A DNA stretch of 33,008 nt from Opitutaceae bacterium (lineage in GTDB: Bacteria > Verrucomicrobiota > Verrucomicrobiia > Opitutales > Opitutaceae), in NCBI GenBank assembly GCA_028280955.1, contig JANQKU010000157.1, positions 1 to 33,008 of the forward strand, written 5' to 3'. Below the pieces are notes generated by a model. It saw only the letters and a list, made by a program, of their open reading frames with translations, was not told the origin of the DNA and did no database searches. Positions 7,750 through 14,703 of this stretch are shown piece after piece. The position numbers were made by a program, and so were the translations under genes. Each line of letters begins with the position of its first letter. Position 1 is the stretch's first letter.

Positions 7750-8763
7750 TCAGATCGCAGAATCTTTTCTTTTTATCTGGAGAAGCACAATCTTCGTTGG
7801 ATGATTAAAGGGAGTGGAGTTAACAGGAGGGGAATTACAGATGGTTTCCGGATATCCGGTGCAGTCCGATGGAATGGGGATGATCTCTTGGATGGAAAGG
7901 TATCCATCTGCACAGAGACTTTCCAGTGAATGTATATAATCAGTTCCGGAGAGAAACAGTGCGTTGTTGATTGCTATCAATTTGCCATTATGGGCGATTA
8001 AGGGACGTACTTTATTGATAAGGCGGGTGTATTCTTGCCCCAGGTCGACTTTACCGTATTGAGTGGTTGAGAAGAAAGGGGGATCGAGAATGACGATGTC
8101 AAAGAGCGCCTTTTGTTTTTTTAGAAAACTGATTCGTTTAAAAAAATCGCCAGGGAGAAGTGTCTGCAGATTAGGTGGAAAATCATTCAGTTTGCTGGAG
8201 GCCTGAGCGATTTTCAGGAAGCGAGAACTTTTGTCTGTTTGAACAACGGTTTTAGCTTTGCCCGCCATGGCTGCGACTCCGAGACTGCCAGTGTAGGCAA
8301 AGCAGTTTAAAACACGTTTACCCTCAGAGTTTTGCAGCAACCATTTTCGCAGGTTTCGGGTATCATTGTAGAAACTATTATCCTGATTGAGTGTAAGGTT
8401 AAGCGCATAAGAGACTCCGTATTCGGTGATGTTAGAGTCGATGTTTTTCCCGCGGAGCAAAATGCCTTTGCGTTCCTCTGGAGAGCCTGCTCTCCGTTTT
8501 TTGAGAAGAACTGACTGAATCGATGGAAGGGCATCTCTGTAGAATTGAATGACTGGATCGAGCCACGGGAGGTCCTGTAATTCGGAGTGTTCATCAATGA
8601 TCAGAGTTTCGCCGTACAGATCGACTGTAAGTCCTGGAAACCCTTCAGTGAAACCGTTAAAAAGTCTGATGGCCTGCTTTTCTGTCCCAATAGAAGGGGT
8701 TTGGCGCTGTTGGATCGCGGCAGTCAGCTTGTTTATAATCTCAGGCGTGGAAGACATACTCAT
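7750..8763 (-). CDS. Class I SAM-dependent methyltransferase, RlmI/RlmK-like (Methyltrans_SAM family)
   Basis: A 337-aa protein. The first 100 residues carry GFPGLTVDLYG, a hallmark of RlmI/RlmK-type large-subunit rRNA methyltransferases, but the N-terminal PUA domain of RlmI is absent. Then come LNLTLNQDNSFYNDTRNLRKWL, the SAM motif VLNCFAYTGSLGVAAMAG near residues 150-167, and motif IV VILDPPFFS near 228-236. Near residue 265, LIAINNALFL occupies the place where RlmK-like enzymes have an NN motif. No Cys is seen in motif IV or that segment, so an m5C mechanism is unlikely. The substrate is probably RNA but cannot be fixed from sequence. The start has two in-frame ATGs two codons apart (8763 and 8757). 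It precedes rsmG by 13 bp, suggesting co-expression. Confidence 0.82.
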   Translation of the reverse strand: MSMSSTPEIINKLTAAIQQRQTPSIGTEKQAIRLFNGFTEGFPGLTVDLYGETLIIDEHSELQDLPWLDPVIQFYRDALPSIQSVLLKKRRAGSPEERKGILLRGKNIDSNITEYGVSYALNLTLNQDNSFYNDTRNLRKWLLQNSEGKRVLNCFAYTGSLGVAAMAGKAKTVVQTDKSSRFLKIAQASSKLNDFPPNLQTLLPGDFFKRISFLKKQKALFDIVILDPPFFSTTQYGKVDLGQEYTRLINKVRPLIAHNGKLIAINNALFLSGTDYIHSLESLCADGYLSIQEIIPIPSDCTGYPETICNSPPVNSTPFNHPTKIVLLQIKRKDSAI

Positions 8764-8889
8764 GTCAGCTCAATTTGCTTGGGCTGAAGTACTTCTGCAA
8801 GCTCTGGCTTGCGCTTTCTTATATATGCTTCGTTCTTTTTGTTTACTGTTTGAATAGAGGAAAAAACAGACTGATCCAGATGGTCGTTG

Positions 8890-9696
8890 CTATTGGTTGG
8901 AGAACAGATGGTTTTTTGACCAGATTAATGCAACCAGAATTCCGAATACAAAATTGGAGCTAGTGATCTCACAAAAATGAACCCACCGCACCGTATCAGG
9001 AAAGAGTGGGTTAGGCACAACCAAAGGGGCCACACTGAGCAGGGCAAAGGCCAGGCCGACTGTGATAATTCTGCCCGGTCGTTGTGGGCCTATCATGTTG
9101 GATAGAAGTATACAGATACCTGTAAATACCGGACCGCGCACAAGCAATTGCAAAGCAATAATCTTATCAAATGACGGAATAGATTGTGTTGCATAAAAAT
9201 CGTGCACTAATGGAAAAATGATCAAACCTGCGGTGATATAGAGGATCAGATAACTGAAATTACAAAAAGCAAAGCGCCAGAATTTGCCACCAAATGTGCA
9301 CATTGGAATGGAGTGTTTACCTGGTAGAAGACCAGAAGACTGATGGAACATTATGAGCCACAATGGGAGGGTGAGTGCGTATTTGATCACAAGGAGGGTG
9401 ATTATCCATGCGGGTTGGGGGATGTTGAGAAAAACGATGCCTTCGATCAAATTGATGACTGTGATCACTAATGGGACAGTCGATAGGGTCAGTGCTAATC
9501 GCCATTTACGCCAAAAAGTGTGTGATGCAAGAAAGGTTAAAGTGATGGCCACAATGGCGTTTGCTCCAAATGACCAGGCTAAAACATGTGATCTGTTGGC
9601 TTGCTGTAGGGGAAGGACGCTTCCACCTATAAGATCGACGGTAACAAAAATGACCCAAACCAGAAAGGTGGGAAGCCAGATAGAGGGTGTTTTCAT
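8890..9696 (-). CDS. Polytopic membrane protein of unknown function, translationally coupled to PadR gene
   Basis: A 268-aa hydrophobic protein with about seven or eight membrane segments (starting WLPTFLVWVIFVTVDLIGG, FGANAIVAITLTFLA, and so on) separated by short loops. I do not recognise a family. The start is taken at the ATG at 9696, which overlaps the PadR stop codon as ATGA (9693-9696). A longer frame starting at 9750 would lie within PadR and add a polar tail before the first membrane segment, so it is less likely. The overlap implies translational coupling and that this protein is the main regulated target of the PadR repressor. PadR targets are often membrane or efflux proteins, but no transporter motif is visible. 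Confidence 0.75.
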   Translation of the reverse strand: MKTPSIWLPTFLVWVIFVTVDLIGGSVLPLQQANRSHVLAWSFGANAIVAITLTFLASHTFWRKWRLALTLSTVPLVITVINLIEGIVFLNIPQPAWIITLLVIKYALTLPLWLIMFHQSSGLLPGKHSIPMCTFGGKFWRFAFCNFSYLILYITAGLIIFPLVHDFYATQSIPSFDKIIALQLLVRGPVFTGICILLSNMIGPQRPGRIITVGLAFALLSVAPLVVPNPLFPDTVRWVHFCEITSSNFVFGILVALIWSKNHLFSNQ

Positions 9697-10271
9697 GAGT
9701 GGTTGGGCTTTGGAGATTTTGCGTAAGCAATGATAGCGTCGCGGATCCACTGTAACAAGGTGTCGTAGCTTCTGACGCCGAAATCCAGGGCAAGACGACC
9801 GGAGAGAGGCATGCCTGGACCCTTATCCTGCAAAAATGTTCTGAGATAGGTTAGATGTGCAGCGAGCAGTGGTTCTGCGCTTTTCAGGTAACTGAGGGAG
9901 CGTTTTGGTCCAAGGGCTTCATCCATCAGACTGAATTTCATCAGGAGCAGGTCGACGTTGCGGATGATTTCGAGTTGTGTGACAGGTTGTTTTAACCATT
10001 TGCGTAAAACGGCGAGTCCCTCTGAAGTCAGATGGCAGATGCGGCAGATTCGTAAGCTGTTTCCTTTGGTGATCTTATCCTTAATAAGCCCTTGTTTTTT
10101 AAGACGGCGCAGAGCTGGATAGATTGCTCCGGGGCTGTCGCTATAATTCATCAAAGGGGTTGTCGCAAAAAGCTTACGCAGGTCATAGCCTGACTGTGGT
10201 TGCTTCTGTAGGAGTCCAAGCAGGATATACCCGAGCAGAGTAATTTTTGTGTTTTTCACGGTTTCAGCCAT
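9693..10271 (-). CDS. PadR family transcriptional regulator
   Basis: A 192-aa protein with the PadR winged-helix N-terminus: TLLGYILLGLLQKQPQSGYDLRKLF, then SPGAIYPALRRLKKQGLI and a wing segment before CHLTSEG. The C-terminal half is helical, like PadR dimerisation domains. I use the ATG at 10271. The alternative TTG at 10307 would add 12 residues (including AIWYESYH) that are simply the translation of a palindrome and match no PadR feature. No Shine-Dalgarno precedes the ATG. The start codon sits inside a perfect 31-bp palindrome, which strongly suggests autorepression. The downstream membrane-protein gene overlaps the stop codon. The effector ligand is unknown. Confidence 0.9.
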   Translation of the reverse strand: MAETVKNTKITLLGYILLGLLQKQPQSGYDLRKLFATTPLMNYSDSPGAIYPALRRLKKQGLIKDKITKGNSLRICRICHLTSEGLAVLRKWLKQPVTQLEIIRNVDLLLMKFSLMDEALGPKRSLSYLKSAEPLLAAHLTYLRTFLQDKGPGMPLSGRLALDFGVRSYDTLLQWIRDAIIAYAKSPKPNHS

Positions 10272-10296
10272 ATGGTACGATTCGTACCATATGGCT
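10266..10296 (-). promoter_or_regulatory. 31-bp perfect palindrome, likely PadR operator, covering the padR start codon
   Basis: The arms 10266-10280 and 10282-10296 are exact reverse complements around a single central base at 10281. Each half contains ATATGGTACGA, close in form to the ATGT...ACAT type PadR boxes. The PadR ATG (10271-10269) lies in the distal arm. A TTGACA hexamer lies just upstream on the reverse strand (10307-10302). A weak -10 (TACGAA, 10286-10281, 15-bp spacer) would place the operator over the promoter and make the mRNA nearly leaderless. The promoter part is speculative; the palindrome is directly seen. Confidence 0.85.
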
Positions 10297-10364
10297 GCTG
10301 TTGTCAAGTTGGAATGGATGAGAGAAAAATTCAGTTGGTGCAGTGGAGTGTAACGGAAAAATAA

Positions 10365-11471
10365 CTACAAAGCTATTTGATCAACGATTTTGAGTCCGTA
10401 ACCATCAATGGCCACTACATGACGACTGGTGCTGGAAAGAAGCCGTATGTTTTTTAAGCCAAGTTCAGCGAGGATCTGAGCGCCAATCCCATAATCACGA
10501 AAATCCATTTTGGCTTCTGCTATTTCTTGCAGGTCTGTTTTTCCGGATGCTTTGAAATGAAGTCCTCCGTCCGGTTGTTCCATGTAGAGGATAACCCCGT
10601 GTTTTTCAGCAGCAATTCGTTTGAGCGCAGAATCTAGTGAACGATGACTGGATATATCTGAGCTGTGAAAGATATCGCTAAGAAGGTTTTCACTATGGAC
10701 TCGAACGAGAGTCGGTTTTTCATCCAATGTCCCCATGGTAAGGGCAATGTGTTTGCGATCATTTAGAATATTTCGAAAAACGTGTAGTTCAAATGCTCCG
10801 TAGTCTGAGGAAAAAGGTTGGCGGGCGATACATTCGACTAATTTTTCCCTCTCATAACGAAATTGAATGAGATCAGCGATGGAGATGAGCTTCAGGTTGA
10901 AGCGGTCTCTGAATTCAAGCAGCTGAGGAAGGCGTGCCATTGTGCCATCTTCGTTAAGAATTTCACAAATAGCACCGCTTGGATTGAGCCCGGCCAGAGT
11001 AGCCAGGTCAATGGCGGCTTCAGTATGCCCTGCTCGTTCCAGAACGCCACCCGGTTTGGCTCGCAGGGGAAAGATATGGCCTGGCTGGACGAGTTCATCT
11101 GGCCGGGTTTCAGAGTCGGCCAGCAACCGAATTGTTCGACAGCGGTCATAAGCGCTGATTCCTGTGCTGATTCCTTCAGCTGCATCGACGGTTACGGTAA
11201 AATCAGTTTTATGAGATTCACGATTTTCCTGTACCATTGGGTTAATCCCCAAGCGCTGCAATTGAAAGCTGGTTGTTGGCACACAGATAAGCCCACGGGC
11301 GTGCTGGATCATCGTATTGATCGTCTCAGGAGTTGCTTTCTCTGCGGCCATAACAAGATCACCTTCATTTTCCCTGCTTTCATCATCTGTCACGATGACA
11401 AGTTTTCCTTCTGCAATATCCTGGATAGCAGATTCAATGGAATCAAAAGTGGATTTTAGATGATCGGTCAT
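10365..11471 (-). CDS. RibBX-type protein: 3,4-dihydroxy-2-butanone-4-phosphate synthase with an inactive-looking GTP cyclohydrolase II domain
   Basis: A 368-aa protein. Residues 1 to about 205 are an intact RibB domain (ribulose-5-phosphate to DHBP plus formate) with DDESRENEGDLVMAAE, TGISAYDR, and the HIFPLRAKPGGVLERAGHTEAA active-site segment. Residues about 210-368 align with GTP cyclohydrolase II, but the zinc-site motif SECLTGD...R.DCG reads SENLLSDIFHSSDISSH, so all three zinc Cys are missing. QEGRGIGL reads EQPDGGLHF. The tail DYGIGAQIL.ELG is kept. This matches the RibBX variant described in Proteobacteria, where the second domain is non-catalytic. A separate functional RibA should therefore exist elsewhere. 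The gene is divergent from the unknown gene at 11597; no FMN riboswitch is evident in the 125-bp gap. Confidence 0.88.
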   Translation of the reverse strand: MTDHLKSTFDSIESAIQDIAEGKLVIVTDDESRENEGDLVMAAEKATPETINTMIQHARGLICVPTTSFQLQRLGINPMVQENRESHKTDFTVTVDAAEGISTGISAYDRCRTIRLLADSETRPDELVQPGHIFPLRAKPGGVLERAGHTEAAIDLATLAGLNPSGAICEILNEDGTMARLPQLLEFRDRFNLKLISIADLIQFRYEREKLVECIARQPFSSDYGAFELHVFRNILNDRKHIALTMGTLDEKPTLVRVHSENLLSDIFHSSDISSHRSLDSALKRIAAEKHGVILYMEQPDGGLHFKASGKTDLQEIAEAKMDFRDYGIGAQILAELGLKNIRLLSSTSRHVVAIDGYGLKIVDQIAL

Positions 11472-11596
11472 GTTCTATAGATATGTGGTCTATTCTAGTG
11501 GAGTTAAGGAAAGAGCAAAGAATAAACATTGAATTTATGAGTGGAAAAAATCTGGACAGACAGGATGGATTTTGGGCGAGTATAAGGTGGTGAGAT

Positions 11597-12115
11597 ATGA
11601 AAGACGCGATTGATCAGTATAATCAGGCGGGTAAAACGGAATGTGGCGGTTTTGCTCCGGTGCAATGGCCTGATATAGCCTTGACGGAAGAAAACATGGT
11701 TCTGCTGGTGGAGGGAGTTTTAGCAGAGCGTCTCAATTATGCGGAAATCCTCTGGGGGAATGAAATGGATGTGGAGTCTGTGGATGAGCAGATAGAGGAA
11801 AGCAGTCGGTTGTTGGAACTACAACTTCGCTATGCTCCGGAGGGGGTCTATATTCGATCACGCATGGAGGTAATGGTCACTCTGCTGGATCAAGAGATGA
11901 TCGATTTAGAGTCCAATGATTTGGTGGAAGTTGAAGTTGAGGTATGTCTTTCTCATACTGAAAAAAATCACACTTGTCCCTTTGTCGATGTAATGGGAGG
12001 TAACGTTTGTGTTCTTTCTGATGGTCGCATGATACGGATTGAAGCATACTCTTATTTGGTGCTACCGGAAGATGCAGTTGATTGGGGAATGAATGGGCTA
12101 GGCAAGCTAAGATAG
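11597..12115 (+). CDS. Acidic protein of unknown function
   Basis: A 172-aa protein I do not recognise. It is strongly acidic, with Glu/Asp-rich stretches such as EMDVESVDEQIEESSRLLE and EMIDLESNDLVEVEVEVC, and has no membrane segment or signal peptide. Four Cys are scattered rather than in a metal motif. Alternating hydrophobic and charged residues from about 90 on suggest beta strands. The ATG is preceded by AAGGTGGTGAG at 6-16 bp, one of the better Shine-Dalgarno sequences in the window, which supports a real gene. It is divergent from the RibBX gene and followed by 228 bp before asnB. Confidence 0.7.
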   Translation: MKDAIDQYNQAGKTECGGFAPVQWPDIALTEENMVLLVEGVLAERLNYAEILWGNEMDVESVDEQIEESSRLLELQLRYAPEGVYIRSRMEVMVTLLDQEMIDLESNDLVEVEVEVCLSHTEKNHTCPFVDVMGGNVCVLSDGRMIRIEAYSYLVLPEDAVDWGMNGLGKLR

Positions 12116-12343
12116 CTATTTCCAGTGCCCGGAAAGAGAGTGTTTCTTCCCGAGTTTATTCTTGCCTAAAGCTCTCTTAGAAACTTAAAAAAAGGGTGAA
12201 GAGGGTATCGCATTTTGTTATCGAAAGGGGCATCGAGGCTCAGTATTCGTAGGGAATGCAATAGGATCATTGGTATTAATACAGTTTTGTAGTGCCTTTT
12301 TAGGCTAGTTCAGTTGAAAGGTTGGGAGGTTTTTGGGAGACAT

Positions 12344-14008
12344 ATGTGTGGAATTATTGGGGTTTTTGATTTAAAAGTAGATAGTCGTGATCTGAGATTT
12401 CAGGTCCTTGAAATGGCGAAAAAAATTCGTCACAGAGGTCCGGACTGGTCAGGGATCTTTTGTGGAGAAAATGCTATCCTGGCTCATGAGCGACTTACAG
12501 TTGTGGATCCTGAGTCAGGAGCACAGCCACTTTACAGCAATGATAAGAATGTCGTGTTGACGGTGAATGGAGAAATTTATAATCATGAAGAAATCCGCTG
12601 CCAAACCATTGGATCTTATCAATATCAGACGCGATCTGACTGTGAAGTGATTCTAGCTTTGTACCAGAAAAAAGGAATTGATTTTTTGGAGGATCTAAAT
12701 GGCATTTTTTCTTTTGCTCTCTATGACAAAAAAGAAAATTGTTACCTAATTGCTCGAGACCATATTGGTATTATTCCTCTTTATATGGGATGGGATCAGT
12801 TGGGCAATTTCTACATTGCTTCAGAGTTAAAAGGATTGGAAGGGGTTTGCAAAAAGATCGAAGAATTTCCTCCAGGGCATTATTTATGTAGTAAAGAAGG
12901 AGCTGTTAAGCGGTGGTATCAACGTGATTGGATGAAATACGATCGTATTAAAAATAATAATACAAGTATTGATGATTTGAGAGAGGCGTTGGAAGAGGCT
13001 GTTCATCGTCAGTTGATGTCTGATGTTCCTTATGGTGTTTTGCTTTCAGGAGGGTTGGATTCATCAGTAATATCTGCGATTGCTAAAAAGTATTCCTCTC
13101 GTCGTGTCGAAACAGGAGATGTCAAAGAAGCGTGGTGGCCTCAGTTACATTCGTTTGCCATTGGATTGGATGGATCGCCGGATTTAGAAGCGGCGAGACA
13201 AGTGGCTGATCATATCGGTTCAGTGCATCACGAGATTCATTTTAGTATTCAGGAAGGATTGGATGCCATTAGAGATGTCATTTATCATTTAGAAACCTAT
13301 GATGTGACAACCGTTAGAGCTTCCACGCCGATGTATTTGATGGCGCGGGTTATCAAATCCATGGGTATCAAAATGGTGTTGTCAGGTGAAGGAGCTGACG
13401 AAATCTTTGGCGGGTATCTGTATTTTCATAAAGCCCCCGATGCTGAAGCTTTTCACAATGAAACAATCCGTAAGATTAATAAATTGCATTTGTACGATTG
13501 TCTAAGAGCAAATAAATCTCTTGCTTCCTGGGGAGTCGAAGGCCGAGTGCCTTTTTTGGATAAAAAGTTCATAGATGTGGCGATGCGCCTGTGTCCAAAA
13601 GATAAAATGGTGCAAGATGGAAGGATGGAAAAGTGGGTTATCCGCAAAGCGTTTGAAGATTATCTGCCTGAAAGTGTTGTCTGGAGACAAAAAGAGCAAT
13701 TTTCCGATGGGGTTGGATACAGCTGGATCGACACTTTGAAGGCGCTGACGGCAGAAAAAGTATCTGATGTTGAGTTTGAGAATAGGGATTTTCGCTTTCC
13801 TGTGAACCCTCCTCGATCAAAAGAAGAATATTTTTATCGTTCGATTTTTCATGAACACTTTCCGTCGGATTCAGCAGCTTCTTGTGTGCCTTCTGTTAAA
13901 TCTGTCGCTTGTAGTACTGCTGAAGCTTTGGCTTGGGATGAAGCTTTTGAGAAAATGAATGACCCTTCAGGTAGAGCCGTAAAAACGGTACATGTCAGTG
14001 GGTATTGA
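12344..14008 (+). CDS. asnB: Asparagine synthase B (glutamine-hydrolysing)
   Basis: A 554-aa protein, the same length as E. coli AsnB. It makes asparagine from aspartate, ATP and glutamine. I place the start at 12344 so that the protein begins MCGIIG, because the N-terminal nucleophile of class II glutaminases is Cys2; an upstream ATG at 12314 would bury it. GGGAG lies about 8 bp before this ATG. The glutaminase domain shows RHRGPDWSG, LAHERLTVVD, NGEIYNH and SDCEVIL. The synthetase domain has the PP-loop LLSGGLDSSV near residues 233-242, then LSGEGADEIFGGYLYFHKAP and GRVPFLDK. All catalytic features appear intact. A hairpin terminator follows the stop by 44 bp. Confidence 0.96.
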   Translation: MCGIIGVFDLKVDSRDLRFQVLEMAKKIRHRGPDWSGIFCGENAILAHERLTVVDPESGAQPLYSNDKNVVLTVNGEIYNHEEIRCQTIGSYQYQTRSDCEVILALYQKKGIDFLEDLNGIFSFALYDKKENCYLIARDHIGIIPLYMGWDQLGNFYIASELKGLEGVCKKIEEFPPGHYLCSKEGAVKRWYQRDWMKYDRIKNNNTSIDDLREALEEAVHRQLMSDVPYGVLLSGGLDSSVISAIAKKYSSRRVETGDVKEAWWPQLHSFAIGLDGSPDLEAARQVADHIGSVHHEIHFSIQEGLDAIRDVIYHLETYDVTTVRASTPMYLMARVIKSMGIKMVLSGEGADEIFGGYLYFHKAPDAEAFHNETIRKINKLHLYDCLRANKSLASWGVEGRVPFLDKKFIDVAMRLCPKDKMVQDGRMEKWVIRKAFEDYLPESVVWRQKEQFSDGVGYSWIDTLKALTAEKVSDVEFENRDFRFPVNPPRSKEEYFYRSIFHEHFPSDSAASCVPSVKSVACSTAEALAWDEAFEKMNDPSGRAVKTVHVSGY

Positions 14009-14051
14009 AGAAGAGACTGTCATCCAATATGTTGTTGAGGTAATTTAGCAC

Positions 14052-14086
14052 TGATAGATTGGCTTGCTCAATCTATCATCTTTGTT
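14052..14086 (+). terminator. Rho-independent terminator after asnB
   Basis: A perfect 10-bp stem, TGATAGATTG (14052-14061) and CAATCTATCA (14069-14078), with a 7-nt loop, is followed by TCTTTGTT. It lies 44 bp after the asnB stop and separates it from the DoxX-like gene. Confidence 0.78.
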
Positions 14087-14131
14087 ATGGCAGAGGGTGG
14101 GCCTGAAGGCATCTAGAACTGAAGGCTGGCT

Positions 14132-14602
14132 ATGATTCCTTTTTATGTATTAGTGATAACCAGCATTCTCTTTCGAGGAATGGGAGTGTTTGGCCTTTGC
14201 CGGTTTTCCTCTATGAGGAAGTCGATCTTGGGGGGAATGGTTGCTATGTTTCTTTTCACAGGGAGTTCCCATTTTTCGGAAATGAAGTATGATTTTTTGG
14301 CTATGGTTCCAGGCTCATTACCGAGAGAATTATGGGTAATTTATCTAACCGGGGCGTTGGAGATAATTGGGGCCATAGGTTTATTGATTCCGGCTACGCG
14401 GAAGATTTCGGCATTGGGTCTGATTCTTTTATTAGGGTTAATGTTTCCGGCCAATGTTTCCGCTGCTTTAAATGAAGTTTCTTTTCAGGACAGACCTCCA
14501 ACTTCCTTATGGTTGCGCATTCCTTTGCAGGTTATTTATATTGTTGGGTTGGTTTGGTCTGCGATGTGGACCACGGTTAAACGATACGAACTGGAGAGAT
14601 AG
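14132..14602 (+). CDS. DoxX-like small membrane protein
   Basis: A 156-aa protein with four membrane segments. It resembles the DoxX/DoxD-like family in the pattern of segment one (LVITSILFRGMGVFG), a central GALEIIGAIGLLIPATRK (typical of DoxX: G.lEi.gai.LL.p.tr) and LILLLGLMFPANV. The function of this branch is unknown; some members take part in thiosulfate or quinone-linked redox chemistry, but nothing here shows that. It follows the asnB terminator, so it should have its own promoter, and precedes the MFS-HEAT gene by 101 bp. Confidence 0.75.
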   Translation: MIPFYVLVITSILFRGMGVFGLCRFSSMRKSILGGMVAMFLFTGSSHFSEMKYDFLAMVPGSLPRELWVIYLTGALEIIGAIGLLIPATRKISALGLILLLGLMFPANVSAALNEVSFQDRPPTSLWLRIPLQVIYIVGLVWSAMWTTVKRYELER

Positions 14603-14703
14603 CATTGAGTTCCAAATCCGTAAAAATTTAGGTTTTCTGGCTTTTGTTGGATTGAGTGCTTCCCAGTTGGTTACATTTATGTGTAACTTGAGGGTTCCTT
14701 TTG

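Noticed and set aside
8797-8812. Short perfect hairpin GCAAGC-TCTG-GCTTGC followed by a T-rich stretch on the forward strand
   Set aside because: It would terminate forward transcription, but both flanking genes are on the reverse strand, so no gene ends there; on the reverse strand no T-tract follows.
9697-9750. Longer N-terminus for the membrane protein starting at 9750
   Set aside because: The extra residues are encoded inside PadR and are polar; the ATGA overlap at 9696 is the more economical start.
10863-11459. 198-codon forward frame opposite the RibBX gene
   Set aside because: It is the antisense shadow of a clearly conserved coding sequence, with no ribosome-binding site and no recognisable domain.
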